From NCBI GenBank assembly GCA_949152475.1, contig OX424555.1, positions 100,039,515 to 100,103,514 of the forward strand: 64,000 nucleotides of DNA, read 5' to 3'. A program made the position numbers and the translations under genes. Positions 44,977 to 55,196 of the stretch are shown one piece after another. The stretch's first letter is position 1; the number at the start of each line of letters is the position of its first letter. The DNA comes from Terebella lapidaria (taxonomy: Eukaryota > Annelida > Polychaeta > Terebellida > Terebellidae). The notes under the pieces are model-generated. The model was given only the letters and a program-made list of their open reading frames with translations, ran no database searches and was not told the origin of the DNA.

Positions 44977-47900
44977 GGATAGTTGTTCCGTGGCAAAAGA
45001 TGCCGCCCCACCCGCTGATGAGCAGGACGAACCCCAAGTTGATATGACTTCTCCGGAAGTAGTCCTTGGAGATCAGTCTAGCTCCTCCGCGGCTGAGGCG
45101 GATGGTGAGGACTCCGTAGATGAGCCCAGCGCGTGCGAACGGTATCGCCTTACCTGCGCACTGGTGAGGGACCCCCGCTGGTACCTGCCCCTGTCCTTCG
45201 GACGGGAGCCGGTCCGGTTCCTCGTGGACTCTGGCTCGGAGGTGACCCTCGTTGCCGCAGGAACGTTTAAGAAAGAGCCCGCGCTCCGCAACCTAGAGTT
45301 GCGGGATCCCGGACCTTACAAGCTCTACGGAGCGGGTAATGACCGCATCCGCATCCATGGCATCATCGATCTGCCTATTACCCTTGGGGACAAGGTGTAC
45401 CTAACAGAGGCAATCGTTGCGGATGTCGGAGCGGCCGGGATTATTGGGATGAATTTTCTCCGGACCCACCGGGTGACCGCCAATTTCAATGCTGGCGAAT
45501 TCCGGATGGGAGAGGACACACATTTCCTCTTCCGCACGGGTCCGGCGCATTCATTTCAATTGCGGGCGGCGCGCACTACGGTTGTGCCGCCGATGAGCGA
45601 GATGATCATTGAGGCGAGGCCGCGTCGTCCCCGCATGCCCCTCGATGGTCGTCCGTGCATAGTGCAACCGGTGAGCAGTTTCGCCAAGGGAACTGGACTC
45701 GTGTTGGGTGGGGCTCTGGTCAAGTCCGACGCCCGCTCGATGCCCATCCTTGTGGTGAATCCTACGGATGCTCCCGTTGTACTGCGGCGCGGCTGCGTGG
45801 CAGCTACTGCTACGCCCGCGTCGTCGAGTCGTGTCCTCCCCGACGATCCTGTCTGCCGCGCTGCGTGTGCGGCGGCGGCCGCCGGAGATGACCCGTTCAC
45901 CCTGCCGGACCATTTGGAATCTCGGGTTCCGAAGGACCGGTTGGATGAAGAGCAGCGTCAAGCGCTCCGCAGACTGCTGCGGCAGTATGCGGATGTGTTC
46001 ATGGGTCCTGATGGTGCGGTTGGCAAGACTGACGTCGCCAAACACCGCATCGACCTCGTGGACGAGCGTCCTCTCAAGCAGCGTCTTCGTCGGGCAGCGA
46101 TAGTGCACCAAGAGGTCATAGATCAGGAGGTGCAAAAGATGCTCGACTTGGACATCATCGAACCCAGTGACAGCCCTTGGGCCAGTCCTGTGGTTATGGT
46201 GAAGAAGAAGGACGGCTCGTGGAGGTTCTGCGTGGACTATCGGAAACTCAACGATGCCACGCGGAAGGACTCATACCCTCTCCCGCACATTGAAGATACC
46301 TTCGATGCCCTGGCCGGGTCGCACTATTTCTGTGCTTTGGATCTGGCCTCCGGGTATTGGCAGGTGGAGATGGAGGAGAGGGATCGGGCGAAGACTGCCT
46401 TCGTTACCAAGAACGGGCTCTACCAATTCAAGGTAATGCCGTTCGGGCTCTGTAACGCACCAGCGACGTTCGAGCGCCTCATGGAGATGGTACTCAAAGG
46501 GTTCCTCTGGAAGCGATGTATGGTCTACATCGACGATGTCGTCGTGTATGGCCGGTCGTTCGAGGAAACCCTCACCAACCTCCAGATGGTGCTCCATCGC
46601 ATCCGCGGAGCAGGGCTTAAATTGAAGCCAAGTAAGTGCGAACTATTCGCGCAGGAAATCCTGTACTTGGGCTTCATGGTAACGGGCACCGGAGTGAGAC
46701 CAGACCCCGCAAAGGTGGCGGCCGTACAGAAATGGCCTCCGCCATGTAACGTGGCGGACGTGAGGTCCTTCTTGGGCTTCGCGAGCTACCACCGCAGGTT
46801 TATTCGCGGCTTTGCGGAGATCGCGCGTCCCCTTACTATCCTCACGGAAAAGGGCGCCGATTTTGTTTGGTCCGCCGAGCAGGCTGACGCCTTCTCGGGA
46901 CTCCGGCAGGCCTTGGTAGTGGCCCCGGTGCTGCGGCACCCTCGTCCGGACTGCGAGTTCATCCTGGACACTGACGCGAGTAACTTTGCACTCGGCGGTG
47001 TCCTCTCGCAGATCGTGGACGGGCAAGAGCGGGTAGTAGCTTATGCGAGTGTGGCCTTGAGCCGCTCTCAAATGAACTACTGTACCACTCATCGCGAGTT
47101 GCTCGCGGTGGTTACGATGACCAAGCGCTTCCGGCACTATTTGTTGGGACGCCATTTCCGCTTGCGGACTGATCATAGTTCGCTGAGATGGCTCCTCAAC
47201 TATAGTGAGGCCGATGGCTTGGTGGCGCGGTGGCTCGTCAAACTCCAGGAGTATGACATGCAGATAGAGCATCGCGCTGGTAAGTTGCACGGCAACGCGG
47301 ACGGCCTGTCCCGTTGTCATAAGTGCAAGAATCCGGGTTGTGCAGGGATGGCGCCATTCCAGCAAGCCGCGGATTCGTCCTCAGACTCGGAATTGGACGT
47401 TCCGGGGAGACCGCAGGCTGCCGCCCCCTCTAACAACACGGCGGCCAGAGCGTCTAGGGCTCATCTCCGCGCGCGGACCCGCCGATATCGGCGAGGGCGT
47501 CCCGCATATGAAGCGGAGGTGCGGCTCAGCTCCAGCGAGTCTTCCTCGAGTCCGGCGGTGTACTCCTCGTGGGTACCCTCGTCCTCTGGAGAGTCTGAGT
47601 ATGAGCGGTCCTTGCCCCCTGTGGTAATGGCCGCTGCGGCGCAGCCGGACGCGACGGATGAGGAGCCTAATTACTTGGGTGGCTACTCTCCGGCGCAGAT
47701 AGCTGCGACGCAAAGAGCTGACAGAGCTCTGGCACCGGTAATTACAGCCCTTGAGGCCGGCCAGAAGCCCTCGAAGGATGAGCGAAAGACCTACAGGGAG
47801 GAGACCTTGTCTCTAGTATCTCAGTGGGAACGACTCTCCTTGAGGGATGGCCTCTTATACCGGCGCTATGAGCCACCGACCCCACTGCCTCCAATATGGC

Positions 47901-49249
47901 AGTTGGTGCTTCCGGCGGAGCTGCGGAAAGAAGTACTCCACCAGTTGCATGACCTCCGGGTGACCGGTCACTTGGGAATCCGGAGGACCGTCCATAGGCT
48001 ACAACAGCGCTTTCATTGGCCTGGTAGCGGCTTGGACGTGCAACGGTGGTGCGCAGCCTGCCCTCGGTGTCAAGCTCGCAAAGGAGTCCCGACTCCTGGC
48101 CGCCACCCCTTAACCACGGTTAAGGCGGGCGCGCCATTTGATCGGATAGCTTTGGATATACTGGATACCCACCGGGTCACCCCGCGCGGTTTCCGGTACA
48201 TCCTGGTGATATCCGACTATTTTACCAAGTATACCGACGCCTACCCACTGCGCCGCCAGACTGCGGACGAGGTAGCTCGGTTATTGGTGAATAGATGGGT
48301 GGTGTACCATGGGGTACCTAAACAGGTACATTCGGATCAGGGCACGCAATTTGAGAGCAACCTGTTCCGGAACCTAGCACAGATGCTAGGGAGTACCAAG
48401 GTGCGGACCACCCCCTACAGGCCCCAGTCTGATGGCCAGGTCGAACGCTTTAATCGATCGGTCCTCAACATGCTGGCGGCCTTTGTGAATGATCGTGCGA
48501 ATGATTGGGATGACCACCTCCCGTATGTCTTAATGGCGTACAGGTCGTCGGTCCACTCTTCGACCGGAGTTACTCCGCACGCGATGTTGTACGGCCGGGA
48601 GCTAAATTTGCCCGTGGATATTATGTATCCAACTGCGGCAGAGACCGGCGCAGTACCCCAGTGCGGTCCGGAATACGTGGAGTGGATTCGCCGCGCCCTG
48701 GCGAACGCCCATGATTTCGCGCGCGCGCGCCTGGACAAGTCTGCCATCCGGCAGAAGCGAGGCTATGACGCCCATGCTAAGGGTAGGCCAGCTTTTGCGG
48801 AGGGCGACAAGGTGCGCTACTATTATCCGCCGCTTAAGCAAGGCAATAAATTTGCTAAGCCGTGGATAGGCCCGTTTACGGTACTGAAACAGGTGACAGA
48901 TGTGGACTACCGGATCCGGAGGGATTCCGATCCGGACAGGGTTCTGGTTGTCCATATCGATAATCTGAAGAAGTACGAGGGCCCGCTTGTCATGGATCCG
49001 CTCGTTCAAGATGCGGAACCGGATGATGCTCCCGTATGGGATCCGTCTGGTCAGCATCCGCGGACTCCGGACGAGCGTGTGCGCCGTATGGTGGGCCTCC
49101 CGGACCTCTCTGACCCGTCAGATGATGGACTGGGTGGCTATCAGCCCGATGACGGCGATCCGCAGGTACCCCCACTCCCTCCAGTACCTGCGGATGACGG
49201 GCGGCCACGCCGGAAACCACGTGCGCCAGCCCGGTATGGGTGGGAATAA
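44939..49249 (+). CDS. pol: Retrotransposon Pol: protease, reverse transcriptase, RNase H, integrase
   Basis: Pol is expressed as a Gag-Pol fusion by -1 frameshifting and has 1,436 residues after the shift. The aspartic protease has the active site DSG at 45227-45235. Reverse transcriptase has SPWASPVVMVKKKDGSWRFC, an LDLASGYWQ block, and YIDD at 46526-46537. RNase H has DTDAS near 46967, a THREL-type Glu and a C-terminal HGNADGLSR. The integrase zinc module HHCC lies around 47947-48075. The catalytic core has the first Asp in LDILD (~48155), the second in HSDQGTQ (~48335) and Glu in SDGQVERFNRS (~48440). A GPF motif (KPWIGPFTVLK) follows near 48865. The frame has no stops or shifts and every catalytic residue expected is present. 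There is no chromodomain and no env after it. Confidence 0.93.
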   Translation, partial: LDPDVVATNTTSGDSCSVAKDAAPPADEQDEPQVDMTSPEVVLGDQSSSSAAEADGEDSVDEPSACERYRLTCALVRDPRWYLPLSFGREPVRFLVDSGSEVTLVAAGTFKKEPALRNLELRDPGPYKLYGAGNDRIRIHGIIDLPITLGDKVYLTEAIVADVGAAGIIGMNFLRTHRVTANFNAGEFRMGEDTHFLFRTGPAHSFQLRAARTTVVPPMSEMIIEARPRRPRMPLDGRPCIVQPVSSFAKGTGLVLGGALVKSDARSMPILVVNPTDAPVVLRRGCVAATATPASSSRVLPDDPVCRAACAAAAAGDDPFTLPDHLESRVPKDRLDEEQRQALRRLLRQYADVFMGPDGAVGKTDVAKHRIDLVDERPLKQRLRRAAIVHQEVIDQEVQKMLDLDIIEPSDSPWASPVVMVKKKDGSWRFCVDYRKLNDATRKDSYPLPHIEDTFDALAGSHYFCALDLASGYWQVEMEERDRAKTAFVTKNGLYQFKVMPFGLCNAPATFERLMEMVLKGFLWKRCMVYIDDVVVYGRSFEETLTNLQMVLHRIRGAGLKLKPSKCELFAQEILYLGFMVTGTGVRPDPAKVAAVQKWPPPCNVADVRSFLGFASYHRRFIRGFAEIARPLTILTEKGADFVWSAEQADAFSGLRQALVVAPVLRHPRPDCEFILDTDASNFALGGVLSQIVDGQERVVAYASVALSRSQMNYCTTHRELLAVVTMTKRFRHYLLGRHFRLRTDHSSLRWLLNYSEADGLVARWLVKLQEYDMQIEHRAGKLHGNADGLSRCHKCKNPGCAGMAPFQQAADSSSDSELDVPGRPQAAAPSNNTAARASRAHLRARTRRYRRGRPAYEAEVRLSSSESSSSPAVYSSWVPSSSGESEYERSLPPVVMAAAAQPDATDEEPNYLGGYSPAQIAATQRADRALAPVITALEAGQKPSKDERKTYREETLSLVSQWERLSLRDGLLYRRYEPPTPLPPIWQLVLPAELRKEVLHQLHDLRVTGHLGIRRTVHRLQQRFHWPGSGLDVQRWCAACPRCQARKGVPTPGRHPLTTVKAGAPFDRIALDILDTHRVTPRGFRYILVISDYFTKYTDAYPLRRQTADEVARLLVNRWVVYHGVPKQVHSDQGTQFESNLFRNLAQMLGSTKVRTTPYRPQSDGQVERFNRSVLNMLAAFVNDRANDWDDHLPYVLMAYRSSVHSSTGVTPHAMLYGRELNLPVDIMYPTAAETGAVPQCGPEYVEWIRRALANAHDFARARLDKSAIRQKRGYDAHAKGRPAFAEGDKVRYYYPPLKQGNKFAKPWIGPFTVLKQVTDVDYRIRRDSDPDRVLVVHIDNLKKYEGPLVMDPLVQDAEPDDAPVWDPSGQHPRTPDERVRRMVGLPDLSDPSDDGLGGYQPDDGDPQVPPLPPVPADDGRPRRKPRAPARYGWE

Positions 49250-51870
49250 CCTTCCGCCCATGCGGATGCGTCTGCGGTACCCGTCTATCATACTACGGAT
49301 GGGTTTTAGGTCGTTCCGTGAGAGTCCGCACGACTTACCTCCGCGGGTGGCTACTTTGTGGCTATCTTCGGAGTTGAGGTCTGCGGAGACTTTCACGTCG
49401 TAACGCCGCCGCTCCGCATCCGCCCTCCTGTCGTTTCCAGTGCCAGGGACGTGCAGATGGCCTGTCCGCACATTGTGGACGGCTGTCCGGCGTAATCCGC
49501 CCAACGGTTACGCTGGCCGGACGAATTTACTGATCCGGCCGGACGCCCCTGGTCCCGGGACAACCTCTTATATGGCCAGACTGAGGTTGGGATTTACGTC
49601 CGCTACGGGAGAAGCGCCTTCCCACGGATTTGGGGAACTGGCTCTGGACGCGGGGATAGTGTCCGCACGTTAGGACTGACGTCCGCGGTTCGTCCGCGTG
49701 ACTCGTCCGGCGTCCGCGGCGCTTTAAGATGACGCACTTCGGTGTAGTTATCCCCCGTGAGCCATTACGATAATTACGGTTATAGTAATTAAGGTTTCTT
49801 ACGGCAGGAAACCGACTATCCATTATGATAATGGAGCGGTTGTTAAGTCCGCGTGTGCGGACCAGCCGCGGCAGCGGGTGACCTCATTCTCGTCCGGATC
49901 GTACCTTACAATACGCGGTCCGGCCGGAATGACCGGAACCCCGGCCTCCTTCTAAGAAGGGGGTCGTATATTACATGCGCAACACTTGTGGTGGCTTTTA
50001 ATTCCAATTTCATCTTCATTGGATAAGGGCAATACGCCGTACAATGGTAGGCGTCCGGCCTGGACTCCGTCCGCGGGTAGCTCCGGACGTCCGCCGGCTA
50101 TTGCTTTCACCATCTTTGGGCGCCTCTAGATTGGGCGCCGGTATGAAGGGTTCGCCCCCTAACCATTGAGGTTATGGACCATGCCGGCTCCGCGTCTAAT
50201 CTATTGGCTCCGCGCTCCGGTAGTCGTTTGTTTGGGCTCTGGGCTGGACCGGGCACCGCTCCGCGGCCGGGCAGTACGTTGGGGTTGCTAGTGGGCGCGT
50301 CATGAACGCCCACAGGGCGCCCAATTGTCTGTCCGCCTGTCATGGGCTTGTCCGATCGCCTTGTAAGCGTACCAGCGGCTATGGGGAGTGATTTTGTTTA
50401 TTTTCCATCTCAGTTATTATTTATTGGGAGGATTATAAGCCACAAGTGTGCGGCATGTCTCTGGAGAATTCTGTTCTTGCTCATTTACTGATACAAAGTG
50501 AGACAAGTATGTGAAATTTCCTTTCCGGTGCAAAAGAGAGTAAGAAATCGGGAGATTTCTGCTTTCGCTATAGGGGTGTAAGGGATTGCGCTAATTTTGA
50601 CAGTGACGGATTGCTGTGATATTTGAAAAGACTGGAGAACGGCAATTTATTGTTGTTTTCGTCTGACATATTCGTACAAGCCACAAGTTAGTGGTTACTG
50701 TCAATTTTATGCCCAATTTCTACCTTGCTGGGGTGGTTAATTTTACGTCATTTACCGCCGGTGCGGACGCAAAAGCGAATGACTAATCTTAACTACTGTA
50801 GGATATTAGCAAGGTCCCCCGGGATAGAAATTTATTTTCTACCCGTATACATGGTTTGATTTGGAGTCACCGGAGGGAAATGATTGCACCCGCATGAGCT
50901 AATAGTGCATGTATTTTGGTTCGGGCGTGTGTCAGTATGACCGGGGACAGAGTTTTGCAGCGACACCGCGTGCATTGCTGCACGTGTAGTATAGCTGTCA
51001 TTTGTTACATGTATATATATGTAAAAATGTCGTTCTCGGATTTTTATTAATCTCCAGATGTGTAGCACATGTGTTTTGTGCCACTCGCAGTTCGTCCGCT
51101 GATGCCGCGCTGGATCCCGCGGGATCCGCGTGTCCGGTGTTCGAGATGCGGGTGATTTTGCCAGTTGTAAATTCCCCAGGCGGGCCGTGCTGGAGATGTG
51201 CGGGCGGGCGGGCGGCTGCATGTTAGTGCAGACGTCCGTCCATCTGCGTGTCTTTACACAGGCCTGTGCGGGTTGCAGTATACAGGTACTGGCAGTCGAT
51301 GCGGCTTGCCGCGTTGGCTTTGATAGCTGTCTGCGACAGCTGTCCGCAGGTGTATGTGTGTCTGTTAGATGTACATATGTCATGCGGGCGTGCCGGAGTC
51401 GCTCCCGCGGCTCCGCCCCGCCTCAGACCCGTTCCGCGGATCTGAGGAGCCGGCCGGCAGGGCGGTCGGCAACACTTTTTAGAGGTACTATCACTTTTGA
51501 TCACTCGGTGTGTCGTTTTACAAAATTTCTAAATTTAAAGTCTAACCTTAAAGATATTCCAAAGACTCGACACACCGTCCTTTTATAATGGATGGCCTTT
51601 CAAGGTCATCACACGGTTTTGGACCACCTCGGTCAAAATTTTAGCTTGTTTATGAGGATTTATTCAAAATTGCAAAGCGCGTTATAGTTTACTCCATAAG
51701 TCCGGGGGTAGTTCCCCATTCTTCCAAAAGGGACTCTTAAAGTCCTAGTGTTTGCGCCGTGACTTCCGGGCGTTGCCATCGTGCCTTCTTCCGGCCCCCG
51801 CCATGCGAAGCCTTCGTCGGGTTTCGAGCATTTTGGGCGCGGGCGGAACATGTTGGGGACCAACATTGTA
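49250..51870 (+). other. Long 3' non-coding region of the retrotransposon
   Basis: 2.6 kb lie between the pol stop and the polypurine tract without a convincing plus-strand frame. The best frame (51130-51588, 152 codons) has no signal, membrane segment or known motif. A 183-codon antisense frame (51383-50832) is also unremarkable. AAGAAGGGGGT at 49954-49964 repeats the 3' polypurine core exactly. CGGTGTGTCG near 51505 and CGACACACCG near 51570 form an inverted pair. Confidence 0.6.
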
Positions 51871-51882
51871 AGAAGGGGGTAA
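51870..51882 (+). other. 3' polypurine tract
   Basis: AAGAAGGGGGTAA directly precedes the 3' LTR and would prime plus-strand DNA synthesis. Confidence 0.85.
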
Positions 51883-52745
51883 TGTGGCGATTTTGCCCTA
51901 AGCACGCGGCAGGTGATTGTAAACATAAATGCCATTTATGTGGCCTTTTCGTACTTGGCCTTGTTTTGACATGCTCCGTTCGAGCGTGCGTTGCCACGGC
52001 GACGTATTGTAATTTACGCTCCAGTAAACTATAACAATGGATCGATTAGACCTCGCGTGCGTCCTACAGCTTGTGGTGTATTATATATACACTGGAAGCG
52101 ACTCGATCGAGGAGATTGTCCGAGAGAGAGTGAACAGGACGCACGCAAGGCTCGCCATGAGCTTTGCGTTCCCTGGTCAGGAGTAGTGGGCTCTTAGAGC
52201 CCTGGGGACGATTTCCATGGGGAGGCCCGGGCTGGGAGAGACAAGTTGCTGACTCGGGGGCGTAAGCCCTGTGGATCGCCAGTTCTCTCCCTTCCCGGGA
52301 CGTGTGACACAGGCTCTGGCAGACCGTCGGGCTGGCTCAGAGTTCTATCTCTGTGACAGTGCCTTCGGCGAGACCGGCCAGCAACATGCCCACGTGTACG
52401 TGCTCCGTGGAGCCGCTCCATGGCTCCTCGGACTCTACACACGGCTACATTACCATAACGAATGTATAATGTGCATGTTGTAGATAAGGTGATGATGATG
52501 ATATGTGTTATGTTGTGATGTATGACGGCCGGACCCGTTCCGGATATGCGGAGCCCGTTCCGGATGTGCGGAGTCCCGTTCCGGATGTGCGGGACTCGTT
52601 CCGGAGCCCGTTCCGGATGTGCGGGACCCGTTCCGGATGTGCGGAACCCGCTCCGCATGTTCTGGATCCGATCCGGAGGTGCTGTTACCTGGTTGTAGTT
52701 GTTACCGTAGAGAGCGGCGCCCTGTAGCGGGCACCGAACTTTACA
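51883..52745 (+). repeat. 3' LTR (863 bp)
   Basis: Same length as the 5' LTR and, by eye, the same sequence throughout. TATA at 52082-52089. Confidence 0.95.
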
Positions 52746-52749
52746 AATA

Positions 52750-54425
52750 TAATGATTGAGTTTATGAGTAACACAAAATCATAAATGCAGACATTTCATC
52801 ATGACCCCTGTTATTTCTGAACCTGACAACTTACTATAAGAAACTATGGAATACATAATTGCCCAAGACTAACTGCATGAGATTCAATGGATATTATGTG
52901 ACTAGAATTTTATGAGCGAAATACACTTAAAACGGTAATTACAGCTGTATCACATAATGAAGTTCTTTAGTTGATTTAAGAAAAAAAAAACATTTTTCAT
53001 AACCGTTTTGATAGGAAACTAACTTTTGTGAACTGTGATAATCAACGATAAGAATATATCAATAACACAAAGTGATAAAGGCAGATACAGACAACCCCAT
53101 ACTTGTTGTGTTGTGAATAAACTTTCCAACAAAAAACTTTCTTTCATAACCAATTGTGATATTTATACCCAACTAGTGCAACCACCAACTATAAAGGAAT
53201 AACTGAGATCAAAATTGCCTGGGAAATTCATCTGATGACCTGCCAATTCAAGAAATCAGATCAAGACAATAGATCTATTCGAGCCAACAATATGCCTATG
53301 TAGTGTCAAGCACCACATACACACACAGGAAAATTAAGGACGAACGAAATTATGAGCGATGGCAGTGCTGCAGATTACATCAAACAGTGATTTTACTGCA
53401 CAATATTGTGGAAACAATGCCTACTTGATGACTATTCAATTTGAAGGTGTGAAAGTGTGGGTCACACTGAACATACCTCTGCATAACATTGAATCTGTAA
53501 AATCGTTGTTGTAGCATATTATCATTTCATTGATATCATGTATACAATGGACAAATTTTATCGTCATTATTATTTGTGACTATTACATATTGCATGTATC
53601 AAACAGAATAATTTCACTCTGATATATTCATCAGTCGTCAATATATCAGAGTGGTTGACTGAATGTGTAGAGACACACAATTATGTCAGTGTAATTTTGA
53701 CAGCGCATATCTTTATGTTGTTATCCATGTTATCGGTCTGGCTTCCTATTGTGAAAATAAAATTGAGTGAAATACTGACCGAAGTCTTTTTTATTCGATC
53801 AGCGAAGAACACGGTTTCGTGTACAATAACCTATACTGAACAAAATAATATAAACGAAAAAATAAGCCTATTTGACATGGGAAGGTTATATTTTGTCCAG
53901 CATGTTCACTGTACAACTCGACATGAATGGAATTACTTATAAAGTAATGGGTGTTTAATTTTCTTCCCTATACTAGAATAATTGCGTGTATCGCCAAGTG
54001 TATGCCAGGCTCCAGTCTTTTGTGGATATCAAAAACTATCTGATGCATTCAAATAAATCTGTTAACATGTGGAAAATACCTATATCCGTGGTAAGGAAGA
54101 AATTATATTTATATGTTCTTGTATAAATGTTCAACAAGTGAATTCATTAATAAGCAGAGATATGTCATTGTACCAGTTCAATATTTGGAAGAAAATAATG
54201 TTGGGCAAAAAAGAGTATTTTTTTTCTGTGCTTGCAAGCATTAATTTGAGCGAAAATTGCATAATTTGAACTATTCACCATCCAGCATCAGGCATTCAAA
54301 AGCCCTTTGCGTTTTGGAACAGAAGGCGCCAAAGTTCTAGAATATACGCTCGAATACGGCATAACTCACTATCATATACTCGTATACAGTAGTAGGCATA
54401 CTGATTCATGTATGCATGTTCGCGT
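52750..54425. other. Gene-free AT-rich stretch
   Basis: I see no defensible coding exon. A 14-bp inverted repeat (CACTCTGATATATT at 53615-53628, complement at 53640-53653, 11-nt loop) is the only structure noted. Confidence 0.5.
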
Positions 54426-54433
54426 GACGCTAT

Positions 54434-55188
54434 TAGGGTTTAATATATTCCCGGTTTTCCTGGAACCGGGAACCGGGAATGAAAAATACTCAGAACCGGG
54501 TACCCGGGAATGGAACCGGGAATAAACTTGCAGCTTCAAAACAATAGCACACATGAATTGGTTCGTTAGTTATCACTCCTGACACTACTAGTATCTGTCA
54601 ACGAGTTTTCCTTATAAATCACAATGCAACCATGCTTACAGCAATTTATAAAGCATGCAAATGTAAACATGGGTGAAATCAAAGTTCAGAATCCTACGTT
54701 GGAGGTATATGATGTGACAGGAGAGGGCTCACAAGTTCACAACCCTCCCCCGTCTTTGCTCATATTCAATATGGATTATGGACAAAAATATTGTGAAGGG
54801 ACAAATCGCTGCGTGGTCCCACTGTTGCATTAGGTTTTGTTTTAGATTTTGAAAAAAAAGTGTCTTTTTGCATGTGCTAGACAAAAATGTCACTGACTTT
54901 CCATGACAACGGCAAATGGAAGCATACAGAACGGTTATTAAGTACTCATTATTCTTTATTATTAACTTATTTTGGCAATACATTGTCCTGCTATACCACA
55001 GAGTGTTGTAGGAAAAGTACAGGAACGTAAGATACCGTTGTTTTCTTCTGTTAATATGTAGTTTTTTCTTGGGGGAGGGGGCGATATATTCCCGTTTCCT
55101 GGCCACCTTATTCCCGGGAAACGGGAACTCTGATATCTTAGTAATTCCCGGGAATTCGAGGGAATTCCATTCCCGGGATTAAACCCTA
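54434..55188. mobile_element. 755-bp hAT-like non-autonomous element
   Basis: Inverted ends TAGGGTTTAATATATTCCCG (54434) and CCCGGGATTAAACCCTA (ending 55188) are followed inward by multiple CCCGGGAA/TTCCCGGG words. The 8-bp duplication GACGCTAT lies at 54426-54433 and 55189-55196. An 8-bp duplication with TAGGG ends fits the hAT superfamily. No transposase frame. Confidence 0.8.
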
Positions 55189-55196
55189 GACGCTAT

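Larger units (their letters stand above)
41724..52745 (+). mobile_element. Complete Ty3/Gypsy LTR retrotransposon, 11,022 bp
   Basis: It has two 863-bp LTRs (41724-42586 and 51883-52745) in which I see no differences, both beginning TG and ending CA. A 4-bp duplication AATA flanks it (41720-41723 and 52746-52749). The order is LTR, primer site, gag, pol (protease, RT, RNase H, integrase), 2.6 kb non-coding, polypurine tract, LTR. Protein order and integrase with a GPY/F-type end place it in Ty3/Gypsy (Metaviridae). There is no env frame and no chromodomain that I can see. It is far richer in G+C and CpG than its surroundings and shows no decay, so the insertion is very recent. Confidence 0.95.

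Noticed and set aside
50832..51383. 183-codon antisense frame in the retrotransposon 3' region as a possible accessory gene
   Set aside because: No domain, codon pattern or conserved start. GC-rich DNA gives long frames by chance. Antisense ORFs are known in some other Ty3 lineages, so this is kept only as a remark.
51130..51588. env-like gene after pol
   Set aside because: No signal peptide, transmembrane segment or cysteine pattern.
53615..53653. 14-bp stem-loop as a regulatory RNA
   Set aside because: Isolated AT-rich hairpin with no neighbouring gene.
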